Positions 39,301-47,611 of a DNA stretch of 64,000 bases are shown here, one piece after another; within the stretch, counting starts at the first letter, position 1; the number at the start of each line of letters is the position of its first letter. Source of the stretch: M3007 sp044224705 (GTDB lineage: Bacteria; Bacteroidota; Bacteroidia; Chitinophagales; Saprospiraceae); contig JBGAJY010000003.1 in NCBI GenBank assembly GCA_044224705.1, positions 10,458-74,457 of the forward strand. The letters run 5' to 3'. Under the pieces are notes generated by a model that was given only the letters and a program-made list of their open reading frames with translations, had not been told where the DNA came from and did no database searches. The position numbers were made by a program, and so were the translations under genes.

Positions 39301-40475
39301 GGAACCACTTGAAAAGCAGAGGCAGGAATCAAGGCGCCGTTTCCATTGAGCGTAAATCCACCCTGGTTCCCTGCCTTGGTCACTAAATAAAGAACAAAAT
39401 CTTCCGCATTGGTCCGCACAAAACGGACCTCGGAAGAGCCGCTGCAATCGAGGGTGGGCAGAATTTCACCCGCCACTTCGCATCCGTTTCCAGTGAGCTG
39501 CCAGACATAGGCCGGGGCGCTTGTCTCCAGAAAATGGCTGCCGGAGGTGATGTCGACAGCCAGTGTTTGCCCTGCATTGATGGTGCCCTGGGTTATGCCG
39601 TCCAGCTTGACGAGGGTGCTGTTAGCGGTTGCTACGACAAATGCGAACTCCGTTCCGGTCAGAAGTCCTTTCTGTACCACATATTTTGTCCCTGTTTTTT
39701 CAATTGGAACGATCTGGTCGCCCATCAAATCACGGCAAAATCCGCCAAAGAAGGTTCCGCCTTCCAGCAAATCGTCCTTGATGGTGATGGCAATGGGCTT
39801 ATTGGATGATACGGTGGACCCCGTCGGATGTTGAACCGCTCCCTGGCTGGCGGCCCTTGCAGAATAAGTTTGGCCACGATTCAGGTTAATATTAAAAGTC
39901 AGGTTGGCGCTATGGCCAACGATATTTTGCTTTGGCGTTACAGACACCGTGGTATTATCCTCTGTTGCCACGATGTCGAAAGATGAATAGGGTAGCGGTG
40001 AATAGGCCGAGGAGTTTTCAATTTTGTTCTGAAAAGGCACGAAAAACGAGGTTCCCAGCGCATTTTTACCTTTCAGGGAGAATATTTCAGGGTTGGATTG
40101 GAATTCACCAATCACCTCGTAATAAGCTGTGATAGGAGAAGTTGACTTGATCAAAAAACCTTTGTTCAGGATGGTGTTTGCCGGGGTGTTTTCCACCACG
40201 TCGAAATAAGGCGGAAATTCAAAAATCCCGCTGGTATTGGCGGCAATATTCAATGTTTGGACAGGGAAAGCCGGATTGGCGGGCTGGGAAATTGTAATGT
40301 TTGCCGGAAGATCATAAGTGGAAAACCTGAAAGCGACCGGGCGGTCGTAGTTGTTGGCGCCTTGCGAAATTTCCGGTGCGACGAACCAAAATTCAGTGTC
40401 TTTTTGTGCAATCAGGAAGTCGGGAATACCAATCAGGACAAGAAAAAACAGATAGGTTGGGTAGAATCGAAGCAT
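36387..40475 (-). CDS. Giant secreted protein with IgGFc-binding-type N-terminus, Cys repeats and T9SS domain (paralogue B)
   Basis: About 1,362 residues, the larger tandem paralogue of the next gene. Signal peptide MLRFYPTYLFFLVLIGIPDF, then the same N-terminal domain (KDTEFWFVAPEISQG, ATEDNTTVSVTP, QKGLLTGTEFAFVVAT). Six Cys-rich modules are counted; the last three form a nearly regular tandem (FCPGDGVIINGQFYTQSG, FCPGDAVIINGQSYTQPG, FCKGDEVIIDGQTYTEPG). A PKD-like YAWSPAAGLSCADCGTVTI segment is present here but not in paralogue A. HYR-like and terminal sorting domains (VFPNPTDGTLWVSL to RFVLQR) are shared. Tandem duplication with different module number is the simplest history. The start at 40475 is set by the signal peptide. 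Confidence 0.86.
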   Translation of the reverse strand: MLRFYPTYLFFLVLIGIPDFLIAQKDTEFWFVAPEISQGANNYDRPVAFRFSTYDLPANITISQPANPAFPVQTLNIAANTSGIFEFPPYFDVVENTPANTILNKGFLIKSTSPITAYYEVIGEFQSNPEIFSLKGKNALGTSFFVPFQNKIENSSAYSPLPYSSFDIVATEDNTTVSVTPKQNIVGHSANLTFNINLNRGQTYSARAASQGAVQHPTGSTVSSNKPIAITIKDDLLEGGTFFGGFCRDLMGDQIVPIEKTGTKYVVQKGLLTGTEFAFVVATANSTLVKLDGITQGTINAGQTLAVDITSGSHFLETSAPAYVWQLTGNGCEVAGEILPTLDCSGSSEVRFVRTNAEDFVLYLVTKAGNQGGFTLNGNGALIPASAFQVVPGSNGAFVAAALPFTSSQVVPGASSIVSNSAGVFQMGFLNGTPSGTGCRFAFFSDFGNQTVVQENVEFCSGESFVWHGMTIDSSGFFTTTVSSSQCCDTVFELTSTLLPFPATLSTISLCPGQSITIGGISYDQPGVVIDTIPSLSGGCDTLATYVLLRADQPVTYDTLSLCPGESLNVHGNVYSVPGTYLDTLYSTSPDACDTLAYTTLVPAPMDLEFQIEEVECDGGTIRLSGVLCNLGAAPLPDEVWIRIYNANPFNGTPSASMSFLVGAANADSCLNLLLDGIDLDVVENGVVYSMVSDDGSGSYPLSADDFPITNVVECNYANNLSITNFTPPAQTPLDLGPDVHLCASGTVVFDVGNDFIAYLWQDGSTGQTFSAGSPGSYHVEVKDACGRVQRDTVQFSMDTVFQGQLADLTLCLGQSGSANVDGYDTYAWSPAAGLSCADCGTVTIQPTETTTYTIFAETAGGCTFSDTFTVTVLPLPTQALTVGFCPGDGVIINGQFYTQSGTVIDTVASTDGSCDKILTYTLIMLPNPTISQTIEFCPGDAVIINGQSYTQPGIVVDTLPAGMDEGCDTIATYTLSWLPQPSFTQTIQFCKGDEVIIDGQTYTEPGTILDTLPSTTGGCDTLATYVLQYLTPTVPTAVSIHCPSDISVEAAPGQTAVVIHFDPATATSDCPCPGIFLHQTSGLPSNSAFPVGNTQVCFSAADSCGNTASCCFNVAVQAAAEPCDVKTIGCVKFELLEISTDAELNRRYTIRLTNNCSNRLIYTAIQVPDGYNALYPVENSTFVAPSGRTYLVRNPNYSPFYSVRFKSVSDSIANGEYDVFQYRLPAQAADPLFIHAMVRLEPQIYYEVHLNTFYCPVIPETGSKPDPGMEQEREPASGWLRVFPNPTDGTLWVSLSEIPQQPILLQIFNAQGERVQEQPVQAPMDEAVQLLLRPELPNGLYYLHMIADDGVPQVVRFVLQR

Positions 40476-40601
40476 AACATGTCGAATTGAAAAGGTATTT
40501 ACAATTAGGTTGGTCTGTCTGTTAGCAGATTCAAAGAACGTACCGCATTTTTCAGGATGCAAGCGTAATCCCGTCAAGTGTCACACTTCTGCAAAAGGCA
40601 T

Positions 40602-41288
40602 TCAAAAAACACTCTTTTGGTACATAACCGTACGTTTTAAGGTGGCCACTACCCGGTAGCCCTGGCTTTTCAAATACCTGTAGATGTTGGAGCCCTCCGG
40701 GGCATCCGGCCGAAAATTCGGGTCTTCCACAAGTACGAATTCGGCGGGGTATTTTGTCCAATCATTGGATTGCAATACTTCGAAATCCAGCCCTTCTACA
40801 TCTATCGTCAAAAAGTCGATTTTTTGCCCTTGGGGCAGCGTCTCATCCAGGATTTGGGCGAGGGGCTTTATCGGAACGCTTACTTCCTTTGTGATTCGGT
40901 AGGGATGACCCGTGTTTCTGCTTTTGGCCAAATCGGGATCGAAAGTATTCAGGGCAGGTTCGTTGAAACAAAAAAATGTCAGGCTGGAGGCTTTACTGCC
41001 CACGCCGATTTCCAAATTGATGTCGCGACCCCGCAATAAACGGAAGCGCCGCATGCTGCCGGGGGTGGGGTCGATATTGATACCCCGCCAGCCACGGCGA
41101 TAAAAAATCCAGGTGTTCGAAAACCGTACCGGATGATGCGCCCCGACATCCACAAAAAAACCGCGGTAGCGTTTTTTGTTTTCAAAAAAGGCAAGGAGCA
41201 CGACGTCCTCGCCATCCTGTGAGAAGGATTTTTTATGCCTGAAGTAGTCCAGAATGCCGATGATTTGTCTTTTCAGGTATGCAATCAT
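40602..41288 (-). CDS. FkbM-family methyltransferase
   Basis: A 228-residue SAM-dependent methyltransferase of the FkbM group, typically acting on sugars of polysaccharides or secondary metabolites. The SAM site opens with RGFFVDVGAHHPVRFSNTW (about 42-60), preceded by the family phrase SFSQDGEDVVLLAFF. Motif FLTIDVEGLDFEVLQSNDW (about 165-183) is the conserved acidic region. No other glycan genes adjoin; the neighbours are the giant secreted proteins downstream, so modification of glycans on T9SS cargo is a speculation only. The ATG at 41288 is chosen because the frame upstream has no family similarity. Confidence 0.85.
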   Translation of the reverse strand: MIAYLKRQIIGILDYFRHKKSFSQDGEDVVLLAFFENKKRYRGFFVDVGAHHPVRFSNTWIFYRRGWRGINIDPTPGSMRRFRLLRGRDINLEIGVGSKASSLTFFCFNEPALNTFDPDLAKSRNTGHPYRITKEVSVPIKPLAQILDETLPQGQKIDFLTIDVEGLDFEVLQSNDWTKYPAEFVLVEDPNFRPDAPEGSNIYRYLKSQGYRVVATLKRTVMYQKSVF

Positions 41289-41884
41289 AAATATGCAGGT
41301 GCTGTTTTTGAATGTGCGAAGGTAGGGGTACGAAAAGGTAACACGCGTTTCCAAGTGCTTTTTACCGCCATTTTGCGGCATTTTCCCTAACAAGCCCCAA
41401 ACACCTCCAAATTTTTCCCTAACACCCTCTTCCTGTATGTGACTTTTTCAAACCCCTGCGTTTTAAGTGTACAAATCGCGACAAGCGAGCCTGACAGCCG
41501 GCGGAAAAGTCATCCGGCAAAAATTGAAAAAAGCGGACGCCTCCACGGCCCGTTCAAGATAGAAGGAAGAAGGATTCGACTAATGTTTCCCAACACTGGT
41601 TGGAGCAGGCGCGGCAAAGGAGCCGTGCCTGCTCGCCCCAACCAGCCGGCTTCCAAAAAAATTATTTTAATCCTGTTCTGCCCGTCAGAAATATTGCCCA
41701 CCATCATCCAAAAACCGGTATGACCCTGACGATTAGCCGTTCCGCAGTCCCCTGAGGAGCGGTTTTTTTATTGGCCTAAACCGGTTTTTCAGGGCTGTTT
41801 TTCCCACGTTCGCCGACCTGCATGCAACGTTTTGTTCGCTCCGCCGTCTTTTGCAGCGAAAACAAAAACAAGCGCTTAGGTCGT
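41289..41884. other. Long intergenic region with strong hairpins; possible small RNA
   Basis: No supported gene. An open frame at 41439-41723 is basic, unrecognised and overlaps strong secondary structure. A three-part hairpin occupies 41596-41645 (CTGGTTGG with CCAACCAG outside, GCAGGC with GCCTGC inside). A terminator-like hairpin with seven T follows at 41738-41769. Together they could mark a small RNA or a leader attenuator of the DUF5916 gene. Confidence 0.4.
41738..41769 (+). terminator. Terminator-like hairpin ahead of the DUF5916 gene
   Basis: CCGTTCC pairs with GGAGCGG (one G-T pair) around a short loop and is followed directly by seven T on the rightward strand. No rightward protein gene lies upstream, so it would end either a small RNA or the leader of the following gene. 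Confidence 0.5.
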
Positions 41885-44344
41885 ATGAAATCCTGCCTCC
41901 CTCTCGTGTTGGCGCTGTGCTCCGCAACTGCCGCCATCGCCCAGGCGCCTCAATTGGCCAACAAAAAAACGCTCGAAGCCGTCCGTATCCAGGAGAACAT
42001 TACCCTCGACGGCGCCCTCGACGAGCCTGCCTGGCAAAGCGCTTCCGAAGCCACCGGCTTCCTTTTTTCCTGGCCCAACCCCGGCCGTACGGCCTCCGAA
42101 CGCACCGTCGTGAAAGTGATTTACGACGACCATGCCCTCTACGTGGGCGCTTATTGTTACGACGCCCATCCCGACTCCATTTTTCACCGCATTACCAAAC
42201 GCGACGAACTCGAAAATTCGGACCACTTCGCGATCATCATCGATACTTACCGCGACGGCCAAAACGCTGTCCTGTTCGGCGTTTCCCCCGATAACGTCCA
42301 GTTCGATTCCAAATTCAGCATCGCCAATGCCAACCCCGACAACGGCAACCACGATGGCGAAGACCCGGCCTGGGACGCCGTTTGGGAATCCTCGGCACGT
42401 ATCACGGCCGACGGCTGGGTGGCCGAATTGGCTATTCCGTACAGCGCATTGCGCTTTCCTAAAAAAGACGCGCAGGAATGGGGCGTCAATTTTTACCGCA
42501 GCATCAAACGCCACGGCGAAAGCGATTCCTGGAACGAAATCAAAGCCGAAATAAATGGTTCGCTCTGTCAAACCGGCGTCCTGACCGGCGTTCAAAACAT
42601 CAAATCGCCCCTGCGCCTTAGTGCCACACCCTTTATCGCCGGCTACGCCGACAACCTGTACAACCAGCCCGGGAGCAGCTGGGACTATCCCTGGTCGGTC
42701 GGCCTCGATTTGAAATACGGGATCAATGAAGCCTTTACGCTCGACGCGACCATCATTCCCGATTTCGGGCAGGTGCGCTCCGACCAGCAGGTGCTCAACC
42801 TCTCGCCTTACGAGGTGCGCTTCCAGGAAAACCGGCCGTTTTTTACCGAAGGAACCGAATTATTCAACAAAGGCGGACTGTTTTACTCGCGCCGCGTCGG
42901 CGCCAACGCTCAACTCCTGAACGCCACTAAAATATCCGGACGCACCAAAAAAGGCCTCGGCATCGGTATTTTCAACGCTATTGAAGACGCCAAATCGGTG
43001 CTCGAAACGGATGACGAAACGGGTGAACAACGCCGCGTACAGGTATCGCCCCTCACCAACAACAACATCCTGGTGCTCGATCAGAACCTGAAAAACAACT
43101 CCTCCATTACCCTGATCAATACCAACGTGCTGCGCTCGGGCGCCGGCCTCGACGCCAATGTGACCGGTTTTTTATTCAACCTGAAAAACAAAGCCCAACG
43201 CTACGCCCTGAACGGCAAGGCGGTCGTCAGCAATCGGATTGCTCCCGACGGACGGGAAAACGGCTACAACATCGCCCTCAGCGCTTCCAAAACCAGCGGG
43301 ACTTTCCTCTGGGGCAGCGATTTCAACATGGAAAGCGACCGGTACAACCCCAACGACCTGGGTATTCTGTTCAGCCCCAACGAAGTGAGCCACGTCGCCT
43401 GGGTCAACTACAACCGCTACAAACCCTGGTGGAAACTCAACAATTACTGGTCGAGCCTCTGGGTGTACAACGGCGCCTTGTACCAGCCCTGGGGCAAGTG
43501 GACCGAGACCACTTTCGGCTTCAACTTCGGCGGAAATACCCGCACGTTCCACAATTTCGGCTTCAACTCCCAGGTGGCTCCCTGGGGCGAACACGACTAT
43601 TTCGAACCCCGGACTTTTGATTTTAAAACCTTTTACCACCTGCCCGCCCGCATCAATATGTACGCCTGGTACAACAGCGACCACCGCAAACGGCTCACAT
43701 TCTATTGCGAAGGCGGCGCCCGCTTTTTTAATCAAAAAGGACGACGGGGCACGAGTTTTTACACCGGACTGCGCTGGCGGGCTTCGGATAAATTCACCCT
43801 GGGCCTGAACCTGGGCAATGAAATGTCCTGGAACAACGTCGGCGGACTCTGGTCATGGGAAATCCACGAGGATGCCGTCGGTTTTGAAAACCTTCCCGAG
43901 AACCCCGTGGTAATGGGCCAGCGCCGCATTGTCGGACTGAACAACAGCGCAAACGTTACCTACTCCTTCAACACCCGCATGAACCTGGCCTTTTATGCGC
44001 GCCACTATTGGCAAAAAGCCGAATACAATGGCTTTTTTAGCCTCGATCCGGATGGCGAACTGGCCTACTCTCCCTACACGGGCCGCTCGGCCACCGGCGA
44101 ACCGCTCAACGACATCGCCGTCAATTATTTCAATATCGACCTGGTATATACCTGGCGCTTTGCCCCGGGCAGCGACGTGCTGCTCGTGTACAAAAACGGC
44201 ATCGGGCATGCTGATTATGGCACCATCGTGCAGCGCGGTTACTGGCACAACGTCGGCCATTTGCCCGATTACGAAGGCTCCAACAGCTTTTCCGTCAAAA
44301 TCCTGTATTACCTCGATTTTGAAAAAGTAAAAAACTGGCTCTGA
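41885..44344 (+). CDS. DUF5916 outer-membrane protein with CBM9-like N-terminal domain
   Basis: An 819-residue exported protein. The signal peptide MKSCLPLVLALCSATAAIAQ is followed by a carbohydrate-binding-module-9-like domain (ITLDGALDEPAWQSASEATG, ALYVGAYCYDAHPDSI, WVAELAIPYSALRFP). The rest, with PDFGQVRSDQQVLNLSPYEV and QENRPFFTEGTELFN, is the DUF5916 domain, predicted as an outer-membrane beta barrel. Members are often found near peptidases or TonB genes; function is not established. ATG 41885 is preferred over 41822 because it begins the signal peptide. A GC-rich terminator follows at 44413. Confidence 0.88.
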   Translation: MKSCLPLVLALCSATAAIAQAPQLANKKTLEAVRIQENITLDGALDEPAWQSASEATGFLFSWPNPGRTASERTVVKVIYDDHALYVGAYCYDAHPDSIFHRITKRDELENSDHFAIIIDTYRDGQNAVLFGVSPDNVQFDSKFSIANANPDNGNHDGEDPAWDAVWESSARITADGWVAELAIPYSALRFPKKDAQEWGVNFYRSIKRHGESDSWNEIKAEINGSLCQTGVLTGVQNIKSPLRLSATPFIAGYADNLYNQPGSSWDYPWSVGLDLKYGINEAFTLDATIIPDFGQVRSDQQVLNLSPYEVRFQENRPFFTEGTELFNKGGLFYSRRVGANAQLLNATKISGRTKKGLGIGIFNAIEDAKSVLETDDETGEQRRVQVSPLTNNNILVLDQNLKNNSSITLINTNVLRSGAGLDANVTGFLFNLKNKAQRYALNGKAVVSNRIAPDGRENGYNIALSASKTSGTFLWGSDFNMESDRYNPNDLGILFSPNEVSHVAWVNYNRYKPWWKLNNYWSSLWVYNGALYQPWGKWTETTFGFNFGGNTRTFHNFGFNSQVAPWGEHDYFEPRTFDFKTFYHLPARINMYAWYNSDHRKRLTFYCEGGARFFNQKGRRGTSFYTGLRWRASDKFTLGLNLGNEMSWNNVGGLWSWEIHEDAVGFENLPENPVVMGQRRIVGLNNSANVTYSFNTRMNLAFYARHYWQKAEYNGFFSLDPDGELAYSPYTGRSATGEPLNDIAVNYFNIDLVYTWRFAPGSDVLLVYKNGIGHADYGTIVQRGYWHNVGHLPDYEGSNSFSVKILYYLDFEKVKNWL

Positions 44345-44412
44345 AAGACGCACAGGCTTCCTGCGTCCTTTCATCGAAGAAAAACTTTATTTGAAAGTTT
44401 GATTTGGTTCTC

Positions 44413-44445
44413 GCCCCGGCACACGAGCCGGGGCAATTTTTTTTT
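44413..44445 (+). terminator. Rho-independent terminator of the DUF5916 gene
   Basis: GCCCCGGC and GCCGGGGC pair perfectly around ACACGA and are followed by AA and nine T. A weaker stem (GACGCA with TGCGTC) lies directly after the stop codon. Confidence 0.9.
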
Positions 44446-44575
44446 GTTCCAAACCGTTTTTTACGTCATAAATGCCGAATTTTCAAAATATAGGAAATAG
44501 TTGACCGGATTGTGCCGTTCTTTGTGGGCATAATCCATCGTCTGACACACTTTTTCACACCCTAATCGTCTTGCC

Positions 44576-44755
44576 ATGCATAATACGCTTCACACCAAGC
44601 CGGCGTTGTCGCCCGTGCCTCCGATGCTTCAATTTGAAGAACCCGCACCCAACCGTCTTCCTTTTCACTTCCTGCTTTTAGTGCTCAGTCTGCCCGTTGC
44701 CATTCTCAGCGGCATGCTTACGCTTTTGGCAAAAATGTTCAATTCGGGCCGTTGA
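44576..44755 (+). CDS. Possible small membrane protein (59 residues)
   Basis: A short open frame begins ATG CAT AAT and ends TGA. The N-terminal half is Pro-rich and polar; residues about 29-54 (PFHFLLLVLSLPVAILSGML onward) form a hydrophobic segment long enough to cross the membrane. It starts 131 bases after a strong terminator and its last 91 bases lie antisense to the 3' end of hmgA. Either this frame or the odd C-terminal extension of HmgA is likely to be the real coding use of this DNA. No family is recognised. Confidence 0.4.
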   Translation: MHNTLHTKPALSPVPPMLQFEEPAPNRLPFHFLLLVLSLPVAILSGMLTLLAKMFNSGR

Positions 44756-46002
44756 GAGGCCTTCGCTTCGGACGCAATTTTTGTCTTATTCGAAGGGCGC
44801 AAAGGATCACTCCTTTGCGCCCTTCGCTTGCCATTCGCTGCAAACGATTCGGGCAACCAGGAATGATAGTACTCCGGCTCCTCGATACCCACCGCAAATT
44901 CAGTCATCAACAGCGGCCTGAAGGTATCTACCATCACGGCCAGCTCGCGGGTTTCCCTGGCGCCGATGCTTTTTTCCACTGTTCCGGGGTGCGGCCCGTG
45001 CGGGATGCCGCCCGGGTGCAGGGTGATCATGCCGCGTTCCACGTGTTTGCGGCTCATGAAATCGCCGTCGACATAATACAGCACCTCGTCGGAGTCGATA
45101 TTAGAGTGGTTGTACGGTGCAGGAATGGCCATGGGATGGTAATCGTAGAGCCTCGGTACGAAGGAGCAGATCACAAAATTGTGTCCGTCAAAAGTCTGGT
45201 GGATCGGCGGCGGCATGTGCACGCGGCCGGTAATAGGCTCGAAATTGTGAATGGAAAAGGCGTAAGGATAAACATAGCCGTCCCAGCCGATCACGTCGAA
45301 AGGGTGCGCCAGGTAGCGATACGGATAGATGTTGTCCTGTTTTTTGATGTAAAAAAGGAAATCGCCGCGTTCGTCGTGGGTTTCGAGGTTGGCGGGTTTG
45401 CGGATGTCGCGTTCGCAGTAGGGCGAATGTTCAAGCAGTTGTCCGAAAGCATTCCGGTAGCGTTTGGGCGGCGTGATGGGGCCGCTGCTCTCCACGATCA
45501 GCAGGCGGTTGTCCTGGCTGTCAAATTCGAGTTGATAGGTCGTTCCGCGGGGAATAACGAGATAATCACCGTAGCCGAATTCGATCAGGCCGTACATCGT
45601 GTGCAATTTGCCCGAACCGGCATGCACAAAGATGACCTCGTCGGCGTCGGCATTTTTGAAAAAATAGTCGGTCATGCTGCGACGCGGCGCGGCGAGGATG
45701 ATCTTGCAATCATTGTTGACCAGCACCGGTTTGCGCGACTGCAGGTAGTCGTCCACAGGATGGATATTGAAGCCCTTTAAACAGCGGTGTTTCAACTGTT
45801 TGTCATGCACTGTTCGCGGCGCTACACTGAACGGCTCGCCTACCTGCACGATCTGCGTAGGCGGATGGCAATGGTACACGAGGGAATATAAATCGCTGAA
45901 TCCTTCGGTACTGAACAGTTCCTCGTGGTATAATTCGCCGTTGGGCTGTCGGAATTGGGTGTGGCGTTTGGCAGGAATCTTGCCCAAAGAATGGTAATGC
46001 AT
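44665..46002 (-). CDS. hmgA: Homogentisate 1,2-dioxygenase with an aberrant C-terminal extension
   Basis: A cupin-fold, iron(II) dioxygenase that opens the ring of homogentisate to maleylacetoacetate in tyrosine and phenylalanine breakdown. The core is complete: EGFSDLYSLVYHCHPPTQIV, FVHAGSGKLHTMYGLIEF, PPPIHQTFDGHNFVICSFVP and MITLHPGGIPHGPHPGTVEK, with the metal-binding His and Glu region at the end. The family normally finishes soon after YYHSWLPE; here about 60 further basic residues follow, encoded partly by a perfect hairpin at 44791-44826. This suggests insertion of a repeat or loss of the original stop. The ATG at 46002 (MHYHSLGKIP) is the natural start. Acetoacetate, an end product of this route, would be used by the AacS gene nearby. 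Confidence 0.9.
   Translation of the reverse strand: MHYHSLGKIPAKRHTQFRQPNGELYHEELFSTEGFSDLYSLVYHCHPPTQIVQVGEPFSVAPRTVHDKQLKHRCLKGFNIHPVDDYLQSRKPVLVNNDCKIILAAPRRSMTDYFFKNADADEVIFVHAGSGKLHTMYGLIEFGYGDYLVIPRGTTYQLEFDSQDNRLLIVESSGPITPPKRYRNAFGQLLEHSPYCERDIRKPANLETHDERGDFLFYIKKQDNIYPYRYLAHPFDVIGWDGYVYPYAFSIHNFEPITGRVHMPPPIHQTFDGHNFVICSFVPRLYDYHPMAIPAPYNHSNIDSDEVLYYVDGDFMSRKHVERGMITLHPGGIPHGPHPGTVEKSIGARETRELAVMVDTFRPLLMTEFAVGIEEPEYYHSWLPESFAANGKRRAQRSDPLRPSNKTKIASEAKASQRPELNIFAKSVSMPLRMATGRLSTKSRK
44791..44826. repeat. Perfect 16-bp hairpin inside the hmgA 3' end
   Basis: CGAAGGGCGCAAAGGA (44791-44806) and its exact complement (44811-44826) enclose TCAC. No U-run follows on either strand. The hairpin encodes the segment around KRRAQRSDPLRPSNK of the extended HmgA, which has no counterpart in the family. 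Confidence 0.85.
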
Positions 46003-46046
46003 GGTGACGGTGGGTAGTTTAAAATGGCCTCCCAAAGGTAAGGCAT

Positions 46047-47458
46047 TTAGCGCACCATACCGGTTCGCCATCCGGCTACTGTCTGATCCAATCGCAGGAT
46101 CGGCAGGCCGTCGGTATCGACGATAAATTTCCAGTAAGGCGGCAAACGGTAAGCCTCCAGTGGAATGAGTTGGCCGCTCACAATGTATTGCCGGTAGAGC
46201 CTCCCGGCGTCTTCGCCGAGGTATTTTGACAGGTTTTTAAGGAAGAAATCGAAGTCGCCGTTGAGTTCACGGTCGTTTTCATAATAATAATCCAGCATGT
46301 CCAGCATGAAATCATGGAGCCCGAGTTCGCCCTTGCTGCGCAATTTGATGGCATTGTCGAGGTAAAAAGCAAACACGCAGCCACGCTGGTAAGGCAGCTG
46401 GGCAATGTCGGGGCAATGGAAAAAACCATGGGCCACGAGGTTATTCGACACTTGCCCCATTGGTTCTGTATACAAGGGTTCGATAAAATCGAAATTCATC
46501 CGTTCGACGTATTGCTGCGGGGTGATAAACCCGCCTTCCAGCATGTTTTTATAAGCGAAATATTCCGTAAAACCCGGTCGGCAATGCCCAAACCCGGCGT
46601 CGGCGTGGCAAAAGCCGCGAAAGAATTGGTGAGCCCCATGCCCATGTACTGGTAACTCACGAGATTGCGCGAGCCCGCCATGCCCGGTCGGGGTGCCAGT
46701 GGCAGCAGTGTTACGGAGTAGTACGGGATGTCGAGGTCCCGCCAGAAACCGCGCTGGATCTCGACGGTGCGCCGAAGCAGCGCCAACAGGCTCGTATCCG
46801 CGAAGGCCCAGTCGTTCCCTCGAAGTGCGAGATACACCGCCTGGCCCGACACCTCGGTGCGCAACACCCTGAAATCGCCGCCCACAAACACCGATTCCAG
46901 CCAGTGGTTGTCATTGACTTGAAAATGTTGATGCCGTTGTTGCGACCCGAAACTGTTGTGCAGGGTCCATGATTCCGGGAACCCCGTCCAGTCCAGTTCC
47001 ACGTCATACTGTTGCCAGCCTTGCGGAAATAAAAAAAGACAATTCCCCAACACATGAAACCATTCGCGCTGGAGTACAGGCCGGAAGCCGTTGCGCATCG
47101 ATACGTTTTCGCCGGGAAAGTCCTGAATGAGCTCATAATGGAGTGTAAGTTCCTGACCAGGAGCGTGTTGTATCCAGATCGACGAAGAGTCCCCTGCAAA
47201 CTGAACTGCGCCATTGATCGGCTCGACACCGATGTTTTGAATGCAGCGGAACAGATTGGTCGAACTGCCGAACGAGAATGGCAAAGCAATCTCCGTAACC
47301 CCGTCTGCGTCACCCCGAAAAACGGCCTGCACCCGCAAACGCAGTGCGTCGGGCGTGAATAACGGCGTGATCTCATATCCTATCGCGTTGGCCAGGCCGG
47401 CCTTCGGAAAGGCGGCGAGACAAAACAACGACAGGCAGACGAATGGGAGTGTTCGCAT
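46047..47458 (-). pseudogene. M61-like peptidase remnant lacking the zinc motif
   Basis: Two frames form one degenerate gene. The upstream part has a signal peptide (MRTLPFVCLSLFCLAAFPKA) and a PDZ-less N-terminal domain typical of M61/M1-like exported proteins, ending YQYMGMGLTNSFAAFATPTP. The downstream part resumes at GFTEYFAYKNMLEGGFITPQ, the WFxEGFTEY helix that holds the third zinc ligand. The HExxH helix that should lie between them is missing, and the frame changes at about 46573-46577. A single deletion of about 45 codons plus one or two bases would explain both. Total length otherwise fits one gene of about 520 residues. It cannot be catalytically active as read; an assembly collapse is the alternative. 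Confidence 0.65.
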
Positions 47459-47504
47459 GCTCGTTCGTGCAACGTGAAAAATTCAGGTAGTCAAGACTTT
47501 GGAT

Positions 47505-47527
47505 AAAAAACCGCGGAGAGCGGTTTT
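47505..47527 (-). terminator. Terminator of mnmH (leftward)
   Basis: Read leftwards, AAAACCGC pairs with GCGGTTTT around TCTCC and runs into further T. It lies 85 bases past the mnmH stop and ahead of the broken M61-like gene, so the two are separate transcripts. Confidence 0.7.
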
Positions 47528-47611
47528 GAAGCGGGCTTGACTGGAAAAGCGACGATTAAATCTTACAGAAAACGCTTTTTTTGGAAAGAGTGGATTAAAG
47601 TGCTAGCAAAA

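Noticed and set aside
36387..40475. Long plus-strand frames opposite the giant secreted proteins (for example 36573-37850)
   Set aside because: They mirror the repetitive Cys-rich modules on the true strand and have no start signals or family similarity.
41439..41723. Open frame of 94 codons in the region before the DUF5916 gene
   Set aside because: Basic composition, no family similarity, no promoter, and it crosses a strong hairpin; a structured RNA or leader is as likely.
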